Positions 6,674-14,965 of a stretch of DNA of 49,407 nucleotides are shown in pieces. Numbering within the stretch: position 1 is the stretch's first letter; each line of letters begins with the position of its first letter. The notes beneath the pieces were generated by a model that had not been told where the DNA came from, made no database searches, and saw nothing but the letters and a program-made list of their open reading frames with translations. This DNA is from DASSUW01 sp036257565 (lineage in GTDB: Bacteria; Actinomycetota; Thermoleophilia; Solirubrobacterales; Solirubrobacteraceae): assembly GCA_036257565.1 (NCBI GenBank), contig DATAFH010000037.1, positions 1 to 49,407 of the forward strand, read 5' to 3'. The position numbers were made by a program, and so were the translations under genes.

Positions 6674-7864
6674 TTGATCGTCTGCGTCCTCATCCCGCGC
6701 TTCGAGCTCGCCGTCGCGGCAGGGAGCCGCGAGGCGCTCGCCCAGGGGCCGCTGGCGCTGGCTCCCGAGGTGGGCCGCGAGCAGTTCATCGGCGAGGTCT
6801 CGGCCGCCGCCGAGGCCTTCGGCGTGCGGGCCGGGCTGCGGCTGGGGGAGGCGCTCGCGCGCTGTCCGACGCTGCGGCTCGTCGCTCCCGACCCCGCGGG
6901 GGTGGCGGACGAGTGGGACCGCCTGCTGGGGGCGCTCGAGGGGATCGGCGCGGCGGTCGAGCCCGGCCGCCCCGGCCTCGCGTGGTTCGATTCCCAAGGA
7001 CTGCGAAACCTCCACGGCGGGTCGGTCGAAGGCGTGATCGCCGCGGCCCGCAGGGCCCTCGGGACACCGGCGCGCCTCGGCGCCGCCCCCTCGCGCTTCG
7101 CCGCCCTCGCGGCGGCTTCCCGCGCCCGCGTCCGCCGCGCCGAGATCGCGCCCTCCAGCCCGGCGCGGCTGGCTGCCTACCTCGCGCCGCTGCCCGTCGA
7201 CCTGCTCGGCGCGCGGCCGCAGACGGCCGCTCTCCCCGAGACCCTTGAGCGCTTCGGGATCGGCACGCTCGGCGAGCTGGTCAAGCTCCCGCGCACGGCG
7301 CTCGCCGATCGCTTCGGCCAAGCGGGCCCGCTGGCGCGCGATCTCGCGCGTGGGCGCGACACCCCGCTGCGCCCCCGCCGCGCCGCCGAACGGCTCGAGG
7401 AGCGGCTCGAGCTGCCCGAGTCGGCCTCCGGCCAGCAGCTCGAGCGCGCGCTCGGGCTGCTCATCGACCGGTTGCTCGCACGCCGCGAGCGCCGCGGCCG
7501 GCCGCTGCGCGCCGCTGTCCTCGGCGCCCGGCTCGTCGGGGGCGGGAGCTGGCGTACGCGCGTGACCTTCCGCGAGGCGCTCGCCGACCCGCGGCGCATG
7601 CGCATCGTCCTCGCTCCCCGCCTGGGCGAGCTGCCCGCGCCCGCGGACACCCTGCGCCTGCGCGCCGAGGGCTTCGGCCCGCCGTCCGGCGACCAGCGCG
7701 CCCTGCTGGCCGAGGCCGCGGCCGCCCGCGCCGCCCGCCTGCGCGAGGCGGTCCGCCAGGCTCGCGCCGCCGCGGGGCCGGACGCCGCGCTGCGCATCCT
7801 GGCGGTCGATCCTGACTCGCGCGTGCCCGAGCGCCGGCTCGCGCTGACCCCCTGGGATCCATGA
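6674..7864 (+). CDS. imuB: ImuB-like inactive Y-family polymerase (mutasome hub)
   Basis: The 396-residue protein begins VCVLIPRFELAVAAG and has a Y-family layout, but it lacks the acidic metal ligands of active DinB enzymes: the first motif reads IPRFELA and the second GLAWFDSQGL. This is the hallmark of ImuB, which in mycobacteria and Caulobacter links DnaE2 to the beta clamp for SOS mutagenesis. A helix-hairpin-helix region (LERFGIGTLGELVKLPRTALADRFG) and a little-finger-like domain follow. The TTG at 6674 is chosen by analogy with dnaE2, whose start also abuts the box; GTG at 6665 is an alternative. No Shine-Dalgarno fits, so a leaderless or very short leader is likely. No ImuA homologue is nearby. 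Confidence 0.88.
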   Translation: MIVCVLIPRFELAVAAGSREALAQGPLALAPEVGREQFIGEVSAAAEAFGVRAGLRLGEALARCPTLRLVAPDPAGVADEWDRLLGALEGIGAAVEPGRPGLAWFDSQGLRNLHGGSVEGVIAAARRALGTPARLGAAPSRFAALAAASRARVRRAEIAPSSPARLAAYLAPLPVDLLGARPQTAALPETLERFGIGTLGELVKLPRTALADRFGQAGPLARDLARGRDTPLRPRRAAERLEERLELPESASGQQLERALGLLIDRLLARRERRGRPLRAAVLGARLVGGGSWRTRVTFREALADPRRMRIVLAPRLGELPAPADTLRLRAEGFGPPSGDQRALLAEAAAARAARLREAVRQARAAAGPDAALRILAVDPDSRVPERRLALTPWDP

Positions 7865-8100
7865 GGCCCCGCCGGCTCGCCGAGCCGCGCCCGGCCACCG
7901 TCCGTGCCGGCGCCGACGGCCATCCCGAGACGATCGACGGCCGCCCCGTGGAGGCCGTCCGCGAGTCCTGGCTGATCGAGGACCGCTGGTGGACCGACCT
8001 GCCGCTCCGGCGCCGCTACTGGGAGGTGGTAACCGCCGACGGCCGCAACCTCGTCGCCTTCCGCGACCTGGTCCGCGGCCGGTGGTACATCCAGCGTTGA
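7861..8100 (+). CDS. Small DUF6504-like protein coupled to imuB
   Basis: The 79-residue protein is rich in tryptophan and arginine (ESWLIEDRWWTDLPLRRRYW, then GRNLVAFRDLVRGRWYIQR). It resembles the small DUF6504-type proteins found next to error-prone polymerase genes in actinobacteria; this is from memory of the pattern. Its ATG overlaps the imuB stop (ATGA), so it should be SOS-induced with imuB. A mutasome accessory role is inferred from position and has no direct support. Confidence 0.65.
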   Translation: MRPRRLAEPRPATVRAGADGHPETIDGRPVEAVRESWLIEDRWWTDLPLRRRYWEVVTADGRNLVAFRDLVRGRWYIQR

Positions 8101-8119
8101 GATCCATAGGCTGCGCCCG

Positions 8120-9466
8120 GTGATCGACCGTTCCCGCCTGCGCGAGCTGCTCGACCGCGAGCGAGCCGCCTTCGCCGCCGCCCATCCCCGCTCGCAGGCC
8201 GCCTACGCCGCCGCCCGCCCGCACCTGCTCGGTGGCGTGCCCATGACGTGGATGAATCTCGCGGCCGGCGGCTTCCCGCTCTACCTCGACCATGCCCGCG
8301 GCGCACGGGTGACCGACCTCGACGGCCACGAGTACGTCGACTTCGCGCTCGGCGACACCGGCGCCATGGCCGGCCACTCGCCGCCCGCCACGGTCGAGGC
8401 GATCGTCCGCCGCACGCAGGAGCGGGGCGGCATCACGGCGATGATGCCGACGGAGGACGCCGCCTGGGTGGGCGCGGAGCTGCACAGACGATTCGGCCTG
8501 CCGCAGTGGTCGTTCACGCTCACCGCGACGGATGCCAATCGCTGGGCGATCCGCCTGGCGCGCCAGGTCACGCGGCGCCCGAAGATCCTCGTCAACGCTT
8601 GGTGCTACCACGGCAGCGTCGACGAGTCGTTCGCGGTCGTCGACGGCGGCCGTGTCGTGCCGCGTGAAGGAAACGTGGGCGCGCCGGTCGACGTCGCGCT
8701 CACCACCCGCGTCGCCGAGTTCAACGACGTCGAGGGCCTGGCCGCCGAGCTCGCGCACGAGGACGTCGCGGTCGTGCTCATGGAGCCGGCGCTGACCAAC
8801 ATCGGCATCGTGCTTCCCGAGCCGGGCTATCTCGAGGTGGTGCGCCGGCTCACCCGCGAGCACGGGACGCTGCTGATCGACGACGAGACGCACACGTTCT
8901 CCGCCGGCCCCGGCGGCGCGACCCACGCCTGGGGGCTCGAGCCCGACATCGTGACGATCGGCAAGGCGATCGCGGGCGGCGTGCCGTCCGGCGCGTTCGG
9001 CGTCTCGGCCAAGCTCGCCGAGCGGATCGCCGCCGAGGAGGACGCCGACCTCGTCGACACCGGCGGCATCGGCGGCACACTGGCCGGCAACGCGCTCTCG
9101 CTCGCCGCCACCCGGGCGACGCTCGAGCACGTCCTCACCGACGACGCGTTCGAGGGGATGATCGCCCGGGCCACGCGGTTCGCGGCCGGCGTGCGGGAGG
9201 CGATCGGCGACCTGCCGTGGTCCGTCGCCCAGCTCGGCGCCCGCGCCGAGTACCGCTTCGCGTCACCGCCGCCGCGCACGGGCAGCGAGTCGGCGGCTGC
9301 CGGCGACGGCGACCTGGAGGACTATCTGCACGCCTACCTCGCCAACCGCGGCGTGCTCATCACCCCCTTCCACAACATGGCGCTGATGAGCCCGGTCACC
9401 ACGGACGAGGACGTCGACCGTCACACGGAGGTGTTTGCGGCCGCCGTCGAGGAGCTTCGCGTTTAG
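8120..9466 (+). CDS. Class III aminotransferase (glutamate-1-semialdehyde aminomutase-like)
   Basis: This 448-residue PLP enzyme of fold type I has the PLP lysine in DIVTIGKAIAGGVPSG and the aspartate region in LLIDDETHTFSAGPGG, with the substrate loop NAWCYHGSVDESF. The usual class III signature DEVxTG is replaced by DETHTF, and the SGTEA-type block reads TATDAN, so the substrate may differ from glutamate semialdehyde. A paralogue lies at 28261-29649. It begins 19 bp after the DUF6504-like gene and may be co-transcribed, but no functional link to mutagenesis is apparent. Confidence 0.85.
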   Translation: MIDRSRLRELLDRERAAFAAAHPRSQAAYAAARPHLLGGVPMTWMNLAAGGFPLYLDHARGARVTDLDGHEYVDFALGDTGAMAGHSPPATVEAIVRRTQERGGITAMMPTEDAAWVGAELHRRFGLPQWSFTLTATDANRWAIRLARQVTRRPKILVNAWCYHGSVDESFAVVDGGRVVPREGNVGAPVDVALTTRVAEFNDVEGLAAELAHEDVAVVLMEPALTNIGIVLPEPGYLEVVRRLTREHGTLLIDDETHTFSAGPGGATHAWGLEPDIVTIGKAIAGGVPSGAFGVSAKLAERIAAEEDADLVDTGGIGGTLAGNALSLAATRATLEHVLTDDAFEGMIARATRFAAGVREAIGDLPWSVAQLGARAEYRFASPPPRTGSESAAAGDGDLEDYLHAYLANRGVLITPFHNMALMSPVTTDEDVDRHTEVFAAAVEELRV

Positions 9467-9483
9467 GAACCTCTTGGGTTCCT
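9465..9483 (+). terminator. Possible terminator after the aminotransferase
   Basis: AGGAACC and GGTTCCT form a 7-bp stem around a five-base loop; the hairpin begins in the stop codon and is followed by a T-rich CTTTCTT. Confidence 0.5.
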
Positions 9484-9521
9484 CGCAGGCTTTCTTCAGA
9501 GAACACCCGCACACTGCGCGC

Positions 9522-9848
9522 ATGACCCGCCTGCGTCCACTGGTGATCCCCGCCGCGGCCTTGGCGCTCGCGACGGCGGCACCGAGCGCTGTGGCGCAGC
9601 AGCGCAGGCCGGTCGACGCGTCCAACCCATGGGCTGCTTCCCCTCAGCCCACGTACCTGGTCGCCGCGCATGCGGATGGATTCCTGCATGCAACCGCCGT
9701 TCAGCCGACGTCGTCCCTGCCGAACGTCGTGCTGGAGACAAGCGGCGAGGCGGCCAATCCGGACGGCCGGTTCGCGGTGTCGCAACCCCCCGCAGACGTC
9801 GCCGTGGCCGGCCGTCCCATCCTTCAGACGGCCCGGGGACCACCATAG
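9522..9848 (+). CDS. Secreted hypothetical protein
   Basis: The 108-residue product has a clear signal peptide: a basic start (MTRLRP), a hydrophobic core LVIPAAALALATAAPS and a likely cut after AVAQ. The mature part is short, proline- and alanine-rich and without cysteines, and no fold is recognised. The ATG at 9522 is chosen because the signal peptide begins there. It lies alone between a possible terminator and a convergent gene. Confidence 0.55.
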   Translation: MTRLRPLVIPAAALALATAAPSAVAQQRRPVDASNPWAASPQPTYLVAAHADGFLHATAVQPTSSLPNVVLETSGEAANPDGRFAVSQPPADVAVAGRPILQTARGPP

Positions 9849-9860
9849 GGCCCGGCCCTG

Positions 9861-9891
9861 CGCGGCGGGCGGGCGGCATGGCCTCCCGCCG
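9861..9891. terminator. Possible bidirectional terminator
   Basis: GCGGCGGG (9861-9868) pairs with CCCGCCGC (9884-9891) between two convergent genes. No T-run follows, so support is moderate. Confidence 0.4.
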
Positions 9892-9910
9892 CGGTTGCCG
9901 GCTCTCGCGC

Positions 9911-10450
9911 TCAGCAGCCGTCTGACGGGTTGAGCGCCGAGACCTGCTGGAGCGGGACCGCGACGGACTGCTCGCCGCTGATCAGCGTGATCGAGCCCTC
10001 CTGGGATTCCGCCAGCTCTCCGCAGGCCGTCTGGCCGGACGTCGTCTGAACCAGCACCTCGCTCCCTGCCTCGCCCGTATTCGACGGCCACCATGACGAG
10101 GACGTCGCCAGCGCGAGCAGGATCACCGCCACGAACGTGAGCACGAGGCCGGAGGTCACCCGCCTGCTCGTCTTCTGGATCTCACCCGCTCCGTCCGTCG
10201 GCGCCCGGGCGCGGTAGAGCGGCCAGGCCGCCGCCCCGACCAGGTAGGTCGCGATGCAGGCGCACGCGAGCGCCGCGAGCGCGAGGTACATCGAGAGCCA
10301 CTCGAGCCAGGAAGGCGCGCCGGTCGCGTCGCCGGAGAGCACGCCGCAGAGGCCGATGAAGCCCAGGACGGCGAGCTGGACGCCGTGCCAGCCGCGAGCC
10401 GAGTTGCGGAGCTCCGCCAGCCGGCTCTCCGTCGTCTGCACCGGGTCCAT
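9911..10450 (-). CDS. Membrane protein of unknown function, divergent from dnaE2
   Basis: The 179-residue protein has about three membrane segments: VQLAVLGFIGLCGVL (about 26-42), WLEWLSMYLALAALACACI (about 50-72) and GLVLTFVAVILLALA (about 97-113). A small C-terminal domain (VLVQTTSGQTACGELAES, then GSITLISGEQSVAVPLQQV) may be an SH3-like beta barrel, probably outside the cell. Its start is 50 bp from the LexA box of dnaE2 on the opposite strand, so shared LexA control is possible. No family is recognised. Confidence 0.65.
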   Translation of the reverse strand: MDPVQTTESRLAELRNSARGWHGVQLAVLGFIGLCGVLSGDATGAPSWLEWLSMYLALAALACACIATYLVGAAAWPLYRARAPTDGAGEIQKTSRRVTSGLVLTFVAVILLALATSSSWWPSNTGEAGSEVLVQTTSGQTACGELAESQEGSITLISGEQSVAVPLQQVSALNPSDGC

Positions 10451-10500
10451 GGCGCCGAAGGATGCCGGGAGGTGCCGACGTATTCCGTCTTCCGGTCGTG

Positions 10501-10514
10501 CGAACATGTGTTCG
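10501..10514. promoter_or_regulatory. LexA (SOS) box of dnaE2
   Basis: CGAACATGTGTTCG directly precedes the ATG of dnaE2 (10515) with no base between. It may also influence the divergent membrane-protein gene starting at 10450. Confidence 0.93.
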
Positions 10515-13500
10515 ATGTATGTCGAGCTCCATGCCCACTCGGCCTTCTCGTTCCTCGACGGGGCGTCGCTGCCCGATGAGCTGGCGGCTGCGGCGGTCGA
10601 GCTCGGGTACGAGGCGATGGCGCTCACTGACCACAACGGCGTGTCGGGCTCGATGGAGTTCGCGCAGGCAGCTGCGCCGCTCGGCCTGCGGGCGATTCAC
10701 GGCGCGGAGCTCGATCTCGCGGACGGGCGGCACGTCACCGTCCTGGTGGAGGACGAGCGCGGGTGGCGCAACCTCTGCCACATCCTCACGCTGGCGCACG
10801 CGCACACGCGCGGGACGGTCGACGAGACGGCGGAAGATCGCGCGGCTCGCCACGAACGCCGGGGTCGCCACCAGTCGCTCGTGGGGACGCGCATGCGCCG
10901 GGTCGACGTTCCGCCGGAGACGTCGCTCGCCACCCTCGCCGAGCACGCGGCGGGGCTCGTGTGCTTGAGCGGCTGCGCGGGGCGCGGCGTCCATGACGAG
11001 GCAGGGCTCCGCGCGCTGCTGGACAGCTTCGGCCGCGACCACCTGTGGGTCGAGCTCCAGCGCCCCTTCCAGCGCGACGACCGGGCGCGCAACCGGGCGC
11101 TCGCCGAGCTGGCGGTGCGCCTCGGGCTGCCGGCCGTGGCCACGGGCAACGTCCACGTGCACGCACGCGAGCGCGCCCCGTTGCAGGACGCCTTCACCGC
11201 GCTCCGCCACCACACGACGCTCGACGCCTCGGAGCCCGTGCGCCGCGGGAACTTCTCCCACGTGCTCGCCTCGCCGGAGGCGATGGCCGCCCGCTTCCCC
11301 GAGCATCCGGAGGCGGTGGCGGAGAGCGGGCGGCTCGCGGCGCGGCTACGGTTCGACCTGTGCGCCGACCTCGGCTACCGCTATCCGGGCTCGGAGGACG
11401 AGCAGGCGCTCGGCAAGCTGACCGAGCTGTGCTGGGTCCGGCTGGGTGAGCGCTATCCGACGGGCGGGACCCACACGGCCGAGGCGCAGGCTCGGCTCGA
11501 GCAGGAGCTGCGGGTCATCGACTCGCTGGGCCTGGCCGGCTTCTTCCTCCTGCACCGCGACCTGCTCGAGCTCGCGCGCGACGTGGCGGTCGATGTGCGC
11601 GGTCCGTCGTCGGTGCGCGCGCTGCTGCCTCCGGGCCGCGGGCGCGGCTCCTCCGTGTCCTCCATCGTCTGCTACCTCACCGGCCTCTCGCACATCGACC
11701 CGATCACGAACGAGCTCTTCCTCGGGCGCTTCCTCAACGAGGACCTCACCGCGCTGCCGGACATCGATCTCGACTTCCCGCGCGACATCCGGGAGGTGCT
11801 GATCCCGCGCGTGCACGAGCGCTACGGGCGCGAGCGGTCGGCGCTCGTGGCCGCGTTCCCCACCTTCCGCTCCCGCGGGGCGATCCGGGAGCTGGGCAAG
11901 GCGCTCGGCCTGCCGGCGGGGGAGATCGAGCGGGTGGCGCGGGGGGCGGAGCCGTTCGCGGTGCGCGGCACGGCGGGGGACGTGGAGACCGCGCTGGGGC
12001 TGGAGCCGGGCGGGCCGCCGGCGCCGCTCAACGATCCGGACAACCGGGCGCCGTTCGCGATGTCGACCGAGGAATGGCTCGCGATGGTCAACGGGCGCCA
12101 GCCGCCCGCGCATCCCGAAGACGTGGTGCATCCGCGGACCAGCGAGGCCCGCTATGCCGCGCTGCCCGGCCGCTGGGGCTGGCTGGCGCGGCTGTGCGAC
12201 GAGGCGTACGGGCTCCCGCGCCACCTGTCCCAGCACTCGGGCGGGATGATCGTCTCCACCCGCCCGCTGATCGACTGCTGCCCGGTGCTCCCGGCGGCCA
12301 TGGAGGGCCGCCAGCTCTGTCAGTGGGACAAGGACTCGTGTGCCGACGCCGGGTTCCTGAAGATCGACCTGCTCGGGCTGGGGATGCTCTCGGCGGTCGA
12401 GCGCTGCGTAGAGCTGATCGAGCGCAAGCGCGGCGAGCGCATCGACCTCTCGCGGATCCCGTTCGACGACAAGGAGACCTACGCCGCCATCCAGGAGGCC
12501 GACACGATGGGGGTCTTCCAGATCGAGTCGCGCGCGCAGATGCAGTCGCTGTACCGGACGCGGCCCGAGTCGCTGGACGACCTCACGATCCAGGTGGCGA
12601 TCGTGCGCCCAGGGCCGATTCTCGGAGGCGCCGTCAACCCCTACATCGCGCGCCGCCAGCGGATGCGCGAGGACCCCGACTACGTGGTGCCCTACGACCA
12701 CCCGTCGCTCGAGCCCGTGCTGCGCGACACGCTGGGCACGATCATCTTCCAGGACCAGGTGATTGAGGTGGCGATGGCCTTCGCCGGCTTCTCGCCCGGG
12801 GAGGCCGAGGGGCTGCGGCGGGCGATGAGCCGCAAGCGCTCGGCGGCGGCGATCGAGGCCTATCACCAGCGCTTCCTCGACGGGGCGATGGCGACCCACG
12901 GAGTGGACGAGGAGACGGCCGAGCGCGTCTACACCATGATCGTCGGCTTCTCCGGCTTCGGGTTCCCCAAGGCCCATGGGGCCGCCTTCGGCCTGCTCGC
13001 CTACCAGTCGACCTGGCTGCGCGTCCATCATGCGCCCGAGTTCCTGTGCGCACTGCTCAACGAGCAGCCGATGGGATTCTACGCGCCGGATACGCTGGCC
13101 CACGAGGCCCAGCGCCGGGGGATCGAGCTCGCCCCGCCCAACGTCAACGCCAGCGAGGTCGAGTGCACGGTGGAGACCCTCGGCCCACCCGCCCGCGTGC
13201 GGATCGGGCTCGGTTACGTCCTCGGCGTCCGGCGCGACGAGGTCGAGGCCCTGGTCGCCACGCGCCGCAAGGGCGGCCCCTTCCGCTCGCTCGCCGACCT
13301 CGCCTCACGAGCGGGAGCCGGCCGCCCATCGCTCGAGAAGCTCGCCTGGGCCGGCGCCTGCGACGCCCTCGCCACCCCCACCACCTCCACGGAATCGTCC
13401 GGCCGCGTCTCGAGCGCTCGTCGCGCCGCCCTCTGGCAGCTCGGCGTCGCGGCGCCGGGTGAGCGCGTCGCGGACGGGACGCAGCTGGCGCTGCCGCTGG

Positions 13501-14099
13501 AGGTGCCGGCCGCCCCCGAGCTGCGGGCGCTGAACCCGTGGGAGGGGATGGTGGCGGACTATGCGACGACCGGCCTGACGCTCGGCCCGCACCCGCTCGC
13601 CCTCCTGCGCCCGAGTCTCACGGGCACCGTGACGTGCCGCGACCTCGAGAACCTTCCGCACGAGGCGCGGATCCGCATCGGCGGCCTGGTCGTGGCGCGC
13701 CAGCGGCCGGGGACGGCGAAGGGAATCGTGTTCATCCTGCTCGAGGACGAGTTCGGCACGATCAACCTGATCGTGCCGCCGCCGGTCTACGAGCGCCACC
13801 GCCTCACCGTGCGCTCCGAGCCGTTGATCCTGGCTGAGGGCCGGCTGGAGAAGCTGCCCATCGCGGGCGGGGCGATCAACGTCTACGTCCGCGACCTGCG
13901 CCCCCTGGTCGCGCCCGAGGAGGACGCCGCCGGAGTCATCGAGCTCGCCGAGCGCCGCGCGGCCGCGGCCGCCGCAGCGGCGGGCGCCGAGGGCCCCGAC
14001 CGGGCAACGGCTCCGAGCGCCGCTGCGGTGGCCGCTGGCGCCGACTTCCGCGGCGTCGCCCCGGCCGTGCAGAGCTTCGCTTCGGGGCGCCGCCGATGA
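10515..14099 (+). CDS. dnaE2: Error-prone DNA polymerase III alpha subunit DnaE2 (ImuC)
   Basis: This 1194-residue C-family polymerase carries out SOS translesion synthesis with ImuB. In order it has: a PHP domain (YVELHAHSAFSFLDGAS, MALTDHNGVSG); the palm with the catalytic acidic motif PDIDLDFPRD (about residues 415-424); the finger block GVFQIESRAQM; SGFGFPKAHGAAFGLLAYQS; a helix-hairpin-helix tail; and an OB fold (RIGGLVVARQRPGTAKGIVF). It ends in ASGRRR. The ATG at 10515 is fixed by the family start YVELHAHSAFSF. The LexA box touches this codon and there is no ribosome-binding site, pointing to a leaderless message. It is separated from imuB by about 2.6 kb holding unrelated genes. Confidence 0.97.
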   Translation: MYVELHAHSAFSFLDGASLPDELAAAAVELGYEAMALTDHNGVSGSMEFAQAAAPLGLRAIHGAELDLADGRHVTVLVEDERGWRNLCHILTLAHAHTRGTVDETAEDRAARHERRGRHQSLVGTRMRRVDVPPETSLATLAEHAAGLVCLSGCAGRGVHDEAGLRALLDSFGRDHLWVELQRPFQRDDRARNRALAELAVRLGLPAVATGNVHVHARERAPLQDAFTALRHHTTLDASEPVRRGNFSHVLASPEAMAARFPEHPEAVAESGRLAARLRFDLCADLGYRYPGSEDEQALGKLTELCWVRLGERYPTGGTHTAEAQARLEQELRVIDSLGLAGFFLLHRDLLELARDVAVDVRGPSSVRALLPPGRGRGSSVSSIVCYLTGLSHIDPITNELFLGRFLNEDLTALPDIDLDFPRDIREVLIPRVHERYGRERSALVAAFPTFRSRGAIRELGKALGLPAGEIERVARGAEPFAVRGTAGDVETALGLEPGGPPAPLNDPDNRAPFAMSTEEWLAMVNGRQPPAHPEDVVHPRTSEARYAALPGRWGWLARLCDEAYGLPRHLSQHSGGMIVSTRPLIDCCPVLPAAMEGRQLCQWDKDSCADAGFLKIDLLGLGMLSAVERCVELIERKRGERIDLSRIPFDDKETYAAIQEADTMGVFQIESRAQMQSLYRTRPESLDDLTIQVAIVRPGPILGGAVNPYIARRQRMREDPDYVVPYDHPSLEPVLRDTLGTIIFQDQVIEVAMAFAGFSPGEAEGLRRAMSRKRSAAAIEAYHQRFLDGAMATHGVDEETAERVYTMIVGFSGFGFPKAHGAAFGLLAYQSTWLRVHHAPEFLCALLNEQPMGFYAPDTLAHEAQRRGIELAPPNVNASEVECTVETLGPPARVRIGLGYVLGVRRDEVEALVATRRKGGPFRSLADLASRAGAGRPSLEKLAWAGACDALATPTTSTESSGRVSSARRAALWQLGVAAPGERVADGTQLALPLEVPAAPELRALNPWEGMVADYATTGLTLGPHPLALLRPSLTGTVTCRDLENLPHEARIRIGGLVVARQRPGTAKGIVFILLEDEFGTINLIVPPPVYERHRLTVRSEPLILAEGRLEKLPIAGGAINVYVRDLRPLVAPEEDAAGVIELAERRAAAAAAAAGAEGPDRATAPSAAAVAAGADFRGVAPAVQSFASGRRR

Positions 14100-14168
14100 G
14101 GACCCCGGGTCCCGTACGCGAATGACCGACCGCCCCTCGCCGCCTGAACCGTTAGATTCCCGCCCCGC

Positions 14169-14699
14169 ATGACGACGCTGATCTTCGTGCTCGTATGGGT
14201 GGGGCTGGGGCTAGGGCTGCTGCTGGTCGCGATGAGCGGCGGCCCGAGCGGCGCGCTGAAGGGCGTCATGTCCACGAGCCGGCGCGGCCGCAAGGTGGCG
14301 ATCGTGCTGTTCGGGCTCTCGCTCGTGCTGCTCGGCGTGGTGGTGCCTGCCGCCGTCGTGTCCGCGGTGTCCAACAGCGACGACATCCCGGCGGCGAACG
14401 TCAGCTCGCTCACGCCGGCCGAGGAGAGCGGCCGCGAGCTGTTCGGACGCCGGTGTGCGAACTGCCACACGCTGAAGGCGGCCAACGCGATCGCCGCCGT
14501 CGGCCCGAACCTCGACCAGCTGCGCCCGAACGAGGCGCTCGTGCTCGACGCGATCGAGAACGGCCGCGCGCGCGGCAACGGCCAGATGGCCGCCGACCTC
14601 TACACGGGCGAGGACGCGGAGCACGTCGCAAGCTTCGTCGCCAAGGCCGTCGGCCAGACCGAGCAGTCCGGCGGTTCCGGCGAGCAGTCCGGCGGCTGA
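14169..14699 (+). CDS. Membrane-anchored cytochrome c
   Basis: The 176-residue protein has two membrane helices (TLIFVLVWVGLGLGLLLVAMS, about 3-23, and VAIVLFGLSLVLLGVVVPAAV, about 42-63) followed by a class I cytochrome c domain on the outer face. The haem site is CANCH (about residue 97), and a likely axial Met lies in GNGQMAADLY (about 141). A Gly/Ser/Gln tail ends the protein. Single-haem proteins of this kind pass electrons to a terminal oxidase. No oxidase genes lie beside it. Confidence 0.88.
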   Translation: MTTLIFVLVWVGLGLGLLLVAMSGGPSGALKGVMSTSRRGRKVAIVLFGLSLVLLGVVVPAAVVSAVSNSDDIPAANVSSLTPAEESGRELFGRRCANCHTLKAANAIAAVGPNLDQLRPNEALVLDAIENGRARGNGQMAADLYTGEDAEHVASFVAKAVGQTEQSGGSGEQSGG

Positions 14700-14819
14700 C
14701 GATGATCGCGGTCTCGCGGGCCGTCGCGGTCGGCCGCTGACGAACGTCACGCACCCTGCGGGAAACGGCTGAGCGAGGCGTTGCGGTTGCCGCCGGGACG
14801 ACTGTTAAGGTTTCGGACA

Positions 14820-14955
14820 ATCCGCTGAGTTCCCGAGAGAGGACGGGAAGCGGGGGACCCAAAGCAGGTGGGGCGAGTCGTCGTCCGGCGGATGCCGGGC
14901 GGTGTAGCGCCGCTCGTCGGCGCGAGCCCGGCAGCTAACCCCGTAAGCCGCAAAG
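14820..14955 (+). promoter_or_regulatory. Cyclic di-AMP riboswitch (ydaO/yuaA type)
   Basis: The leader carries the ydaO signatures in order: CCGCTGAGTTCCC, then GCGGGGGACCCAAAGC, then GGTGGGGCGAGTC (the GGGGUxAAUC block), a variable hairpin, and GAGCCCGGCAGCTAACCCCG followed by TAAGCC. The last block is the most conserved part of the family. The switch ends about 11 bases before the ATG at 14966. Family members bind c-di-AMP and usually reduce expression; in actinobacteria they commonly precede cell-wall hydrolase genes. Exact helix ends were not computed. Confidence 0.88.
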
Positions 14956-14965
14956 GACGAGCCGA

